In this document: one piece after another, positions 23,954-36,179 of the stretch | How positions within the stretch are numbered: the first letter of the stretch is position 1 | Layout: each line of letters begins with the position of its first letter | NCBI GenBank assembly: GCA_024138025.1 | Contig: JAMXBD010000012.1 | Span: 1 to 64,000 of the forward strand | DNA length: 64,000 nt | DNA from: Combretum micranthum | Lineage: Eukaryota > Streptophyta > Magnoliopsida > Myrtales > Combretaceae | Reading direction: 5' to 3' | The notes under the pieces: generated by a model | The model's input: the letters and a program-made list of their open reading frames with translations, nothing else | What the model was told of the DNA's origin: nothing | Database searches by the model: none | Program-made: the position numbers and the translations under genes

Positions 23954-24921
23954 ATGGCTAATGATAACCAAACTGGACAACCAAACGAAAATAACTATGT
24001 AGCTCAAATTTTAGCTACCATGCAAAATATGTTGCAACAACAAGGTGATGTACTACAACACCTATTAAATCAAAGGAATCAAGCCCAACCTGCTGCTGAA
24101 CAAGAAAACAGAGCTCCTAGTACAGCCAAGTTATCTGAGTTTATTAAAGCAAACAAATACTTCAGCGGAGATATCTCAAATCCTGCAGAGTAGATGATTG
24201 GCTTTCTACAGTAGAACGGTGTTTTGAGGCTTTTGAAATACCAAATCACCAAAAAGTCCCATACGGGACATTTATGTTACAACTTCGAGCACGCAATTGG
24301 TGGGATTCCAAAGCCAGAGTATTAGGTAATAATATCACCTGGGAAACATTTCGAGAAGAATTCCGAAAGAATATTTCCCTCGGAGCGTCGAATGAAAATG
24401 GTAGCAGATTTATTCTCCATGAAAAAGGGGAACAAAACTGTTACGCAATATGAAACTGAATTCTTCAGACTATTGCAGTATGCCCCGGCTTCATACAGGG
24501 ATGATGAGACCCTAAAGAAAACTTTGTTTATTAGAGGATTCGACCCTTTCATGCAGTGCAAGTTAGAAGACTATGATTTGCCCACTACTCAGCAATAGTA
24601 GAAAAGGCAAGACAGTTGGAAGCCAACCGAGACCGTATGCAAGAGCATAAAGGAAAGATTGGAGGAAGTTCCTTTAAAAGGTTTACCCTAAAAATAGGAA
24701 CATGGGTCATAATCCTACTGGACCAAATAATTCTGGAAGTAGTTCTGCAATCAAATGTTGGAAATGCGGAAAGGAGCATCTTCCCAGTAAATGCAATCAG
24801 CTACAAGGGAAATGTTGCATTTGTGGAATGAACATCACAGGGCAAGGATTGCCCAAGAGTTAAGTGCAGATGTTGTGGAAAACGGGGACATATAGAAAGG
24901 GATTGTAGAGTAAAAAGCTAA
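23954..24921 (+). pseudogene. gag of the nested chromovirus, frameshifted
   Basis: It starts MANDNQTGQPNENNYVAQIL at 23954. The first frame stops at 24193 and the capsid region continues in other frames (ERCFEAFEIPNHQKV near 24217-24260, then FSMKKGNKTVTQYETEFFRL at 24410-24470). The retroviral capsid-like segment is followed by cysteine clusters at 24753-24917: CWKCGKEHLPSKC, a CCICG half-knuckle, and CRCCGKRGHIERDC, the last a perfect CX2CX4HX4C knuckle. The product would form the virus-like particle and bind RNA. At least three frameshifts make it non-functional as read. Confidence 0.8.
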
Positions 24922-25119
24922 AAGAAAACCCCGCTTTGACTGCTGCCAGAATCTATGCAATGGAAAACCTAGAAGAAATTCCTGAACAAGACTGGATGCA
25001 AATGGCCACGGAGAGAAGAAGCAATCATGAATGAAGATCTTATAAGTGAGGATGATTCTCATGAGATGATAACAGGTGAGTTTTAGGATAGAATTTAAGA
25101 AAAGACTTAGACAAATCAC

Positions 25120-28100
25120 GATCTTATGTAAAGACTTATAAATATTATGCAGGGCATATTCTTATACAAGGGAATTCTGCATATACACTTTTTGATACGG
25201 GTGCATCTCATTCTTTTCTTAGCACTCAATTCCAGCAAAGGAGTGGTATCCCGATCAGGAAGACTAGAGTCATTTATAATATTACCACACCTACTGGAGA
25301 AAGAGTATCCACTCGTGAAATCATAATTAATGCAGAAATCAAATCCGGAATCAAAATTTCCCTATAAATCTTATCTTGATCCCAATTACAGGCTACGACT
25401 TAATCTTAGGCATTGATTGGTTATCCAAATTCCAAGCTGAGATTGATTGCGGAGGAAAATACATAATGCTCCAAGGACAAAGGATCAGGTTACCTGATGC
25501 ACAACAGAAGATTCATCAACAGTTGCCAGGATCGAAGCCATTTCGAGTACGGATAAAGAATCCGGTCTTAATTTAAAGATCAAGAAGATTTCAAAGTTGA
25601 GGATATTCCAGTCATACGAGAATTTCCGGATGTATTCCCTGACGAGTTGCCAGGATTAGCACCTCATCGCGAAGTTGATTTCTCTATAGAATTACGCCCT
25701 AATACCGAACCCATTTCCAAGGCTCCTTATCGAATGGCACCAGCGGAATTAAAGGAACTTAAGATACAACTGCAAGAATTACTAAGGATTTATTCGACCC
25801 AGTGTATCTCCATGGGGAGCCCCAGTACTATTCGTCAAAAAGAAAGATGGGACGCTTCGACTTTGTATTGATTACCGAGAACTCAACAAGTCTACCATAA
25901 AGAACAAATACCCTCTTCCAAGGATCGATGATTTATTTGATCAACTAAATGGGGCTACAGTTTTCTCTAGAATTGATCTGCGTTCAGGATATCATCAACT
26001 CCGAATCAAACCTGAAGATATTCCAAAAACGGCATTTCGAACTCGCTATGGCCACTACGAGTTTCTAGTAATGCCTTTTGGCTTGACTAATGCACCAGCT
26101 GTGTTCATGGATTTAATGAATCGGCTTTATCAGCCTTACTTGGACCAGTTCATTGTGGTATTCATTGATGATATCCTAATCTACTCTAAAGATAAGGAAA
26201 CACATGCTACCCATTTACGATTGACCTTGCAGAAGTTGCAAGAATCTCAGCTATGCTAAACTTTCGAAATGTGAATTTTGGCTAGATCGGATCTCATTCC
26301 TTGGTCATATTATTTCAGGAGATGGAATATCCGTAGATCCAGAAAAAATACAAGCAATACTGGAATGGAAGCGTCCTGAAAATATTACGGAAATACGCAG
26401 TTTCCTTGGGTTAGCTGGTTACTATAGACGATTTGTCAAAGATTTTGCAAAAATCTCCAAACCCATGAACCAACTTACTCAAAAGGGAGTAAGATTTCAA
26501 TGGAATGCAGAGTGTGAATCCAGTTTCCAGGAACTGAAGAAGAGATTGACATCCGCACCTGTATTGAGGTTATCTGATCCCAATAAACCCTATGTAGTCT
26601 ACAGCGATGCATCTAAAAATGGTTGGGATGTGTATTAATGCAAGAAGAGTGGTAGCTTACGCCTCGAGACATTGAGACCACATGAGCGGAACTACCCGAC
26701 TCATGATCTGGAATTAGCGGCAGTTGTTTGCATTAAAAATATGGAGACATTATCTGTATGGACAGCATTGTGATATCTATACTGATCATAAGAGCTTGAA
26801 ATACATCTTCACGCAAAAAGAACTCAACTTAAGGCAACGTCGGTGGTTAGAATTAATTAAAGATTATGATTTGGACATCCATTACCACCCTGGAAAAGCC
26901 AACACGGTCGCTGATGCTTTGAGTAGGAAAAACTACAGCGAGGTAGCTGCTTTACTTACTTCTCAAAAAGAGTTAGTCCAAGCCTTTGAACAATTAAGGA
27001 TAGAATTTGTACTCCCAAAGTGTCAAGGTGAACTAATGAATTTGGAGATACAGCCTACCATAATCGAAGATATCAGGGCAAGACAGCAAGAGGACAACTC
27101 CTTAACACAATTTCGCCAACGTATGCAGGAAGGAGATGAAGATTTCTCGCAAAACACTCATGGAATTCTTTGTTTCCGAAACCGGATATGTGTTCCAAAT
27201 AATAGGGAAATCAAACTCAAGATATTAGAAGAAGCACACTGTTCAGGATACACAAATCATCCTGGTATGACCAAGATGTATCATGACTTGAAGAAACACT
27301 TCTGGTGGCCAAGGATGAAGAACGAAATTTCTGAGTTCGTAGCATGATGTGCAATTTGTCAGCAAATCAAAGCGGAACACCAACGCCCAAGTGGTTTGTT
27401 GAAACCTTTGTCTATTCCTCAATGGAAATGGGATCACATCACAATGGATTTTATTACAGCATTACCCAAAACGAGAAATGGTCATGATATGATTTGGGTT
27501 ATTGTTGATCGTTTGACAAAAAACGCTCACTTTTTGCCACTACGAACAGGGTATTCTATTGATAAATTAGCCAGGATCTATGTCCGAGAGATTGTACGAT
27601 TGCATGGCATTCCTCTTAGTATAATCTCCGACAGAGACACAAGATTCACTTCGCGATTTTGGGAAAGTTTACATCAGGCCATGGGCACCAAGCTCAACTT
27701 TAGCTCAGCATATCATCCCCAAACTGATGGTCAGTCTGAGCGTACCATACAGACGCTTGAAGATATGTTACGTGCTTGCTCATTAGAATTCTGGGGATTG
27801 GGATAATCAACTGCCTCTAATTGAATTTGCATATAATAACAGTTACCAAGCTACGATCCAAATGGCCCCCTATGAAGCATTGTATGGAAGAAAATGCCGA
27901 TCACCGTTATATTGGGAACGCGAAGAGCAAATGACAATTGGACCAGAGATGCTACAGCAGATGAATAACATGATTCAGATAATCCGACAGAAGATGAAGG
28001 AAGCTCAAGATCGTCATAAAAGTTGGTACGATCAGAAAAGAAAACCAATGGAGTTCAATAGGAGACCACGCATATGTCAAAATCACGCCATTCAAGGGTT

Positions 28101-28473
28101 TGCACCGCTTTGGATTAAAGGGAAACTGACCCCACGATATATAGGACCATTTGAGGTATTGGAACGGATAGGTAGCTTGTCGTATCGATTGGCGCTACCA
28201 CCTAACCTTTCCAACTATCACGATGTTTTTCATGTGTCAATGCTGAAGAAGTTCGTAGCAAATCCACATAAATCACTGAGTTGGAACCTGTAAGCTACAA
28301 GATAATTATACCTACGAAGAAAAACCTGTACGTATTGTAGATACACGTACCCAGAAACTGAGAGGCAAGAAGTTAGAATATGTAAGGTGCAATGGCGAAG
28401 CAATGATAGTGAGACCCTGACCTGGGAACCTAGACTTGTGATGGAAGAAAAATATCCTGGGTTGTTTCACTAA
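25120..28473 (+). pseudogene. pol of the nested chromovirus, frameshifted
   Basis: Domains in order: aspartic protease (FDTGASHSF near 25189-25215); reverse transcriptase 25640-26280 with [12 protein letters not shown] as catalytic motif near 26155-26190; connection and RNase H 26280-26945 ([15 protein letters not shown]); integrase zinc finger 27228-27365 ([11 protein letters not shown] and CAICQQ); integrase core 27396-27806 with D (TMDFI), D (ISDRDTRF) and E (QSERTIQTLEDML); and a C-terminal chromodomain 28325-28473 (VRIVDTRTQKLRGKKLEYV, then a frameshift, then a tryptophan-bearing tail ending GLFH). Frameshifts or stops occur near 25120, 25366, 25575, 25800, 26256, 26630, 27345, 27803, 28070 and 28365. 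A chromodomain would steer integration to modified chromatin. Confidence 0.88.
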
Positions 28474-28527
28474 AATGTATATAGATGAAATTATGAATTC
28501 CAAAGGTTTTGAGGACAAAACCTAAAT

Positions 28528-28542
28528 TAAGGAGGGTAGAAA
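28528..28542 (+). promoter_or_regulatory. Polypurine tract of the chromovirus
   Basis: TAAGGAGGGTAGAAA lies immediately before the 3' LTR and would prime plus-strand DNA synthesis. Confidence 0.75.
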
Positions 28543-31148
28543 TATAATGCCCCGATTTTTATACGAAATTTAACCTAAAGTAATATAAGGATGTTCATGA
28601 ACTGAACTAAAATAAAAAAATATAATATAATAATATTAAGAATATGATCCTTCTAAAAGAAATCAAAAGAAAAATATAGAAATATAAGAATTTAGAATCC
28701 AAATGAAAAATAAATTCCTTGACTATATAAATAATAACAAAGGTAGATAGTGAATAATTAAGGTTAATAGTAAATAGTGAAATGAATAGTAATTCATGAA
28801 ATAGTAAATTGTAATTAAGTAAAAGTAAGAATGAAAAGTAAGTTAAGGTAAAATTAGATATAGTCAAATCAATGAATAGTGTAAAAGTTGGCTGAATTTG
28901 TCTAATAAAACCAAAATTAAAGTAGTAAAAAGACTAAAATACCCTCAAATTAACCTAAATATCTCTAAAAACCCCTATAAAACTCCAAAAAATGGAAAAC
29001 AAGAATTGCTCAGCTCCTAAGAATGTCATAATCATTCTGAAACCATAAGAACTCTAAACTTTGGAAAAATTGAAGGAAAATTCCTAAAAAGCAACAATTT
29101 ACCCAAAAAGTAACAAATTAACCAAACAAATTACCAAATGGAGACATAAACATCAATCAAGACTCTGAAAAAATCAGAAAAATTAGGAAAATTCGTGGGA
29201 ACAGATGACAAATTTTTTTTATTTAAATAAAAACAAAATAATTATGCATGTACTTAAATTAGGTGTCAAAATTCGGAGAAAATATCAAACAAATGTCAAA
29301 AATTACTGTAGCTTACAGAATGGACGTGTAAAATATAGGATTACGTGGTAATTTTTGCATGAAAAATTTTTGACATCTGGTAATTTTTACCGATTTTAGA
29401 AAATCCCAAAATCCGCTATAAATACGCCCAGAAGTTCCAAAATTCACCAAACTCACACCCGAAATTAGAAAACCACCAAACTTCACAGTTAGAATCCTAA
29501 AATTGCCCTCAAGCCGTCCGACAACTCTAGGAGGAGCATTCCGCCGCTAAGTGGTGGCGCCGGCGAACCCCCGCTGATCTCCGTCGAGAAATAACTACAT
29601 CAAAACTTGTTCGTTCGGCTCCAAACTTTTACAGTAAGTACAATATAATATTAGTTACAACATATAAAATTTTCAGAATTTTTCGTGAAGTTTTGATATT
29701 TTTAAAAATTACATGATTTTCATTACGATTATACAAGAAATAGTGCAATCCGAACTTTTAAAATAAATACCTAAAACGATTCCTAAAAATAAAAAAATAT
29801 TATATTATTACTCCAAGATATTTATACTAACATTTTGATACTTACAAATTTTGTCACAATTATTTGAATATATGCACTAATTTATTAATTATAGCTAGTA
29901 AATATCAACTATAGCTAGGGAATATTAAATTATAGTTAGTAAATAAAGAAATTATGAGAATTTTACTAAATCATTCCTAACCACCTTTACACTTTACTTT
30001 ATATACTAGTTCCTATAATGACATACATACCTCAATAAAGGAATTACTAAATATATGTAATAGTAAAAATTTAAAGCCTAGCAACCAATAACCTTGAGAT
30101 TATAAACTATAAATCATATACCATATAAATTAGAAATACTTTTCTAAACCAAGTAAGCTCATTAACTTCTTTTACTAACTTACCATCCTTTAATAAAGTT
30201 ATCTCATTCCTTAAGCAACCTTATCATCATCTACACAACTAAAACAAAATTTAGTATCATAACACTAATTCATTTTTTATCAAAACATTCTTATAGGTGA
30301 AATCCACATCGATCTATTCCACACAAAGCCCATTTTGGTAAGTGGTTCATTTATATGGTAATTGTGAAAAGGGATATTATTTACATTATAATTGTTTGTG
30401 CTTGTAAATTAGCTATAAAACGTGTGTGGTTGATTGATTTTTTGATATGGATGTTTACTTATCTATTGTTTTGGTGTGGGATACTTGTTGATCACCGAAG
30501 AATGTATTATTAAGAATATAGTGAAAATAATAACCGATCATGCATAGCATAACACATTTCGCATCCTTGCATCCAAAAACCGACCGTCCAGGTGAGAATG
30601 GATTTCTTCTTTTAACCTTTATTGAACTAAGTGACAAGAGAGGAGGTCGCAGTAAAGGTTACAAGCTATCCGAGGGATAGTCCTGAACGGTTTTTGGGAG
30701 GACAGGAGACCCATTGCACATTCCCGGTTTTATGGAAAATGAATTTGTGTTAACTCCTCGAAACCCAGATTAGAGTGGGGTTAATTTCTCTAATCTCGTA
30801 ATGAACCGGTCAACATTACGCGGATGGCATCCCGATTGACTGCATAATTCACTCTAATAACAATGATTGTGATTTGTCTTATAATGTTTATAATTACCCT
30901 TTTTATATCCACTTACTGAGCACGTGGAATTATGCTCACCACCCTACAGCTTCTTTTGCAGGAAATCCATAAGCAATTAAAGAAAATGCCTGAATAATAC
31001 CCGTAAGTACCAAAACTTAACTTTCATTTCTGTAAATATCTTTTAAGTGTGGTATCATTTAGAGAGCCTAGTAATTATCAGATGTTTATGGACCATGGGT
31101 TGATCATAGACCTTTGATAATTATGGCGGGACTGTACGGGATGTGACA
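28543..31148 (+). repeat. 3' LTR of the nested chromovirus
   Basis: This 2606 bp copy of 20198-22807 ends GATGTGACA and is followed by the taaga duplication. The TATA box is at 29417-29424. Confidence 0.9.
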
Positions 31149-31153
31149 TAAGA

Positions 31154-31980
31154 TTAGTATATAGATAGTTAAATAAATAAAAAATGATTTGATGAAGGTT
31201 TTTGAAACCATTGTTTTTAAAGACAACTCTGGTAAATATTTTTCAAAATTATATTGGTCTTTATCCCCATTTGCATTCGTGTGCTAGCATATTTGCATCC
31301 TTGCATTTGTATATATTTTCTTTAAAAAATGTGTATAGTAGACTTGTATATATCCATAGAATATATATTGCCTACCTATAGTTATAGGTTCTTTCCAACC
31401 AAAGTTAGATTTGTATATATCCATAGAATATATATTGTCCATCTATAGTTATAGGTTCTTTCCAACCAAAGTTAGACTTGTATATATCCGTAGAATATGT
31501 ATTGTCCACCTATAGTTATAGGTTCTTTCCAACCAAAGTTACTTTTGTCATAGGTATTCCACTCCATTGTCTTCAAGTCTATTATTCTTGTAAAATATCA
31601 GCTCCCATTTGAAGTATTTTTTTTTTTTAAAAAAGAGAGTCATTTTTTTTACTGCTATTCAAGAAAAACAGTTTTTGCTTTAAAAAGAAAATAAAAATAG
31701 AACACTGAATAATTTTTCCACTTTAGGTTTTAAATAATCATTTTTTAAATTTTTTGTGAATATCCATTATTCTTTCAACGATTAATTCTTTGAAGATATT
31801 TTTGATAAGTTAAAAAAAATAAAGAGAAAAATAAAAGTTGTAAATAAAAATTTTTCAAACTTTCTTTTAAAGAAAAAAAAAAACAAAACAAATAGAAAAA
31901 GGAGATAATTTGCTAGCAATAACATATTAAGATTTTGAAATTGCTTTTGACCAGGTTCAGCTAATCCCTTACATATTAGG
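31154..31980 (+). other. Distal leader of the Ogre/Tat-type element
   Basis: Leader sequence resumes after the nested element. At about 31328-31545 three ~75 bp direct units share tagttataggttctttccaa. From 31615 on it is AT-rich up to the gag start at 31981. Confidence 0.65.
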
Positions 31981-33485
31981 ATGGCTAACAACAACAACAC
32001 TTCCAATCAGACCACTGAACAAAGACTCAATGCTATGGAACAAACCCTGCTTAGAGTTGCTGAACAAATGCAGACTCTGACACAAAATTTCACTCAGCTT
32101 AAAACCCTTACAACATCTGAAGGATCCTCAGGTGCACAAAAAGGGAAAGGAATTGAGGGGCAATTCATCGATCAGGATGACACACAAAATGAGTTTAATG
32201 CAGCTGAGCTAAAAAAAGAACTAGAAGCTCAAGCTAGAGAGATAGAGAAAAAATTGTTTGAAAAGATGAAGACATTTGACGATTTTGATCAAATTGCGAT
32301 CCTAAGTTTACCACAGTTTAAGGAAGGTGCCTTTCCTGAAAAATTTAAGGCACCTGAGTTTGAAAAATATAATGGAACGGATTGTCCCAATATGCATACA
32401 AGACTGTACATACGACATATGGGGCAGTACGCCGAATTTGACAAGCTGATGGTACAGACTTTCCAAGATAGCCTTACTGGCCCAGCCTTAGCTTGGTATG
32501 CCAAATTGGATCACCAAAAAGTTGATACTTGGGATAAATTAGCAAGAGCATTTTTCAACCAATATAAGTTCAACATGGAAATGGCACCCTCAGTTTGGGA
32601 CTTGAACAATATGAAAAAGAAGAAACATTCAAGGAACATGCCCAACGATGGAGAGCTTTAGCTGCAAGAATCACCACCCTGATGCTTGAAAAGGATCTGA
32701 CATTCACTTTCATCAATACCCTGGATGAACCTTTCTTTTCACATCTTGTGGGACATGCATCAACAAGTTTCTCAGAAGCAGTAATGGTAGGATGCAGAGT
32801 TGAAAATGCCCTCATTTCTAGTAAACTGCAAAGCAATGAAGAACCTGAAGTAGAAGGGGACACAACCAATGTAGTGAGTTACAACAATCCTACACAGAAA
32901 TCTAGGAGGAAATTCACTCAAATCCCTGTCCCTCTATCTCAAATTTACCAGAAGCTGAAAGAGGATTACTTATTATACCCTAGTGAGCCAGTACCAGGGT
33001 ATAAACCACGAAAGTATGACCCTAATGCACATTGCGAGTACCATATGGGTCAACAAGGGCATGCTACTGATGATTGTTGGGAATTGAAGAATAAAATTCA
33101 GGATTTGATTGATTCAGAAACAGTCCAATTGCAATTTGTTGATGAGCTAGCGGCTAATGATGAAGAACCCACAATCAACATGCTCCATGCACAAGAAGTC
33201 GGCAACACCTCAAATCAAAGAAGTGATTCACAAGAGAAAGATAAAAAAGAGCATGAAAATCTAGAGCAAAGACTTGCGGCAATGACAGAAAGGATTGAAA
33301 TCCTAGAGCAGGTTATGAAGCACGTGCTAGATAAACTCCAACATTTAGGTCTTAATGCTAACAAAGTGCCATCTTGTGAAACTCAAGAAGGATCATCAAG
33401 CTACAGGCCAAAGGATATGAGGCAAGAAAAGAAGCCTTTGAATTCAAAAGCATGGGGCCAAAATAAACCAGATCGTTTGACATAG
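31981..33485 (+). pseudogene. gag of the Ogre/Tat-type element, one frameshift
   Basis: It starts MANNNNTSNQTTEQRLNAME at 31981, followed by a heptad-like N-terminal stretch and a charged region. The capsid-like part is in FKAPEFEKYNGTDCPNMH (near 32343-32396) and LTGPALAWYAKL. A frameshift near 32590 moves the frame to 32595-33485, which carries ETFKEHAQRWRALAARI, typical of Ogre/Tat Gag, then GYKPRKYDPNAHCEYHMGQQ and GHATDDCW (a Cys/His knuckle near 33030-33080) and a C-terminal coiled-coil-like segment. A stop at 33483-33485 separates it from a second fragment. No pol follows. The product would package RNA in trans with a helper element. Confidence 0.8.
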
Positions 33486-33515
33486 CAAAGGCATCTCACA
33501 CAATTTGAGATTCCG

Positions 33516-33902
33516 ATGATTCAAGTTCTTAACCGGTTGAGAGAACAGAATATGATAACATTTGAAATCGCAAAAGAAGGGTACAAGCCGAGGAAATATG
33601 ATCCTAATGCCCAATGCGAGTACCACATGGGTCAAACAGGCCATTCTATAGAGAATTGTTGGAGATTAAAGCACAAAGTCCAAGATTTGATCGATGCTAA
33701 GCTTATCCAACCTGAGCTCCTCGAATCTATGAAGCCAGTTGATGATAGTGATTCTATCCCAACTCCGACAGGGTTTCTAAGCATCACTTCATCAGGAATT
33801 GAGAGTTTGTTGTTGCCATCTGATAAGATAGCCTATCATATGCAACAGTTGAATTTGCCGGTCAATGTTAGTAGAAGCAAACAGTTTAAGAAAGAAGATT
33901 GA
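33516..33902 (+). pseudogene. Second gag-like fragment with a duplicated knuckle
   Basis: A 128-codon frame carries GYKPRKYDPNAQCEYHMGQT followed by GHSIENCW and KHKVQDLID, nearly the same as the segment at ~33000-33110. Either part of gag is duplicated or gag naturally had two such modules and a stop split them. After it, coding potential ends. Confidence 0.7.
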
Positions 33903-35559
33903 CAATGATGCCTATCGTTGTAATAAAAATGATAATAAAATCTTCTATTTTTAGTGACATTTGGGGCAATTTGAATGGATGTTTGGATATTTTATTGCTT
34001 GAAATTTTTTTTTTTTGATAAAAAGAGGCAACCCAAATACCAAACACTAACCAGTAAACACTTGAGAGTTGAGCGATATTGAGGAAATTTATAAAGCTCA
34101 TTCCTTAAATAGAAGTCTGTTTTACACTTGATACATAGGTTAAGATGATACCAGGCATTCATTTCAGTAACTTGAATATATTTATCCCTTGCTAACCCTG
34201 TTGGGCCTGTTCTTTGTAAAGAAGCAATTCTTAAAAATAAACCCTGTCAAGAACCACCCCACATTGGGGTACCCCACAATGGGGCAATTTGGACGTTAGG
34301 GTCATCATTAAGGAGAAAAAGGAATAACTTATATGCACTTGACCTAGTCGCATCAATTCAAGAGTAGTCAATTGACACAAATAAATCATTTCCTATGAAA
34401 AGAAAAAGAGTCTCCATCTCAAACCATACACAGCACATGCACTTTGAGCTATAAATCATAAAAGAAAAAAAGAACAAATCACCTTGAATTCATCTCCCAA
34501 AAGGGAAATGAAAAGAAAAGAAAAAAGAACAAGAAAAAGATCAAGAAAAAGATATTAAAAAAAAAGGAAAAAGAAAAAAGCAAACAAGGTGATAAAAAAT
34601 CAATGATTTGCAAACACAAACACATAGCTCCAAATATTCAAAATCCAAACCCTACCCACAAATTCCACCATTTAAAGACTCTTTTGAGCATTGGAGTTGA
34701 TTTATTGATACCCTTGAAACTAGGAACAAGTGCATTATCAAGTTTTCCTTAAAGGTTCTTGACTTGTAAACCCAGGATGTGATGAAAAATTTTTTAGAAA
34801 AAAAAGGCCTTTATGAAATATCCTTTTTTGATTAAAGCCAACAACCAAAAGCCTAAATTATGACCCAAGAAAAGTCCTGGTAGATTAACCAAAATGTATC
34901 ATTTACAAAACGGACTGTAATTTTTGGAATTCGAGTGATGTGTGAAAATAAGCCAAAGAGTGTGGAAGGAAGTCCTCTTTAACTCAGTGCTTCAAGCATA
35001 AGATAACCAATCCAAGATCATAGAAATGACAAGAAAAATGAGAATCGTTTGCCCCAAAAGCAAGAAGTCAAATTGAAGATTGCTACCCCTTAATCAAAAA
35101 GGAGGAGAAAAGAGCGCTGCCAAGGATTGACCTTCAAAATGAATAGATAAGGGAGAAGCTGTTGCTCATTAGCAATTTTGAAATCAGTAAATTTCTTTGC
35201 TTGTTAGCAAAATTGAAAAAAAAATGAGGAAAGAAGTGAAAAGAGAAGATTTTCTCAAAAGTTTTTCCAAAAAGAAAAAGAACAAGAAAGAATAAAAGGA
35301 ATCCTTAAATCTTTTCAAGAAAAGAGAAATAATTCTGAAAAAAAAAGAGAAAAAGAAGAGAGTTTTAAACTCAAAAGTTTTTGTTAAAAAAAAAAAGAAG
35401 AAGAAAATAAAGAAATAATTTTGAAAAAAGGCGTTTAGCCTTAAACAAAAATGGAAGAAGAAGAAGTCTTAACTAAAAAAAGTTTCCAAATTAGCCCAAT
35501 TTTCAAACTATAAGATTTCAAAATTCAGTTTCTAGGAAGTTTTTTAAGCCGCCAATATG
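33903..35559 (+). other. Non-coding 3' region of the Ogre/Tat-type element
   Basis: It lies where pol would be expected, but no reverse transcriptase, integrase or protease motif was seen. Long A/G-rich tracts (34490-34600 and 35215-35470) dominate. Small ORFs here are chance frames. Confidence 0.7.
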
Positions 35560-35919
35560 TAGGGTCACCTACTTAAAAGGAGCGTCGTCCTACTGTTTTA
35601 AGAATTAGGATCACTTGCTCAAAAGAGCGTCATCCTACCATTTTAAGAATTAGGATCACCTGCTCAAAATGAGCGTCATCCTACTATTTTAAGAATTAGG
35701 ATCACTTGCTCAAAAGAGCGTCATCCTACCGTTTTAAGAATTAGGGTCACCTGCTCAAAGGAGCGTCATCCTACCGTTTTAAGAATTAGGATCACCTGCT
35801 CAAAGGAGCGTCATCCTACCCTTTAAAGTATTAGGGTCACAGTGCTTAAAGGAGCGTCATCCTACCGTTTTAAGTACCAGGATCACCTGCTCAAAAGAGC
35901 ATCATCCTGCCTTTTAAGG
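35560..35919. repeat. 45-46 bp minisatellite in the 3' region
   Basis: About eight units of the form gcgtcatcctaccgtttta + agaattaggatcacctgctc + aaagga lie in direct tandem. It is like the hypervariable tandem repeats known between pol and the 3' LTR of Ogre elements. Confidence 0.85.
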
Positions 35920-36164
35920 TCATCAATCAGGCCAAGTAGCACCAATCCAAACCAAGAATCAGCTGTCAAGCCAAATGCCAGCCCGAGAAGCACCTACCAT
36001 CACTTTCTTTGATCAAGTTTTCCCGAAAGGGACAACCAGTCCATTGCCTTCTCAAGCCGAGTCTTTCCCAGAGGACCAAAAGCTTCCAAATACCAGATAA
36101 GTGCTCAAAGAGCAAAAATTGGCTATCTTTTGTCTTTGTGGTAAAGTTTTGCTCAAACTTCACC

Positions 36165-36179
36165 ACAAAGAGGGGCAGC
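36165..36179 (+). promoter_or_regulatory. Polypurine tract of the Ogre/Tat-type element
   Basis: AAAGAGGGGCAGC lies just before the 3' LTR start at 36180. Confidence 0.7.

Larger units (their letters stand above)
20198..31148 (+). mobile_element. Full-length Ty3/gypsy chromovirus (Tekay-like) nested in the Ogre/Tat-type leader
   Basis: LTRs at 20198-22807 and 28543-31148 are nearly identical, both starting TATAATGCCCCG and ending GATGTGACA, flanked by a perfect 5-bp duplication taaga (20193-20197 and 31149-31153). The internal part has a tRNA-Met primer site, an extra ORF, gag with zinc knuckles, protease, reverse transcriptase, RNase H, integrase and a C-terminal chromodomain, then a purine tract. 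This order and the chromodomain mark a chromovirus, and LTR length plus sequence feel suggest Tekay/Del. All coding parts are broken by frameshifts and stops. LTR similarity implies a recent insertion, later than its host element. Confidence 0.92.
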
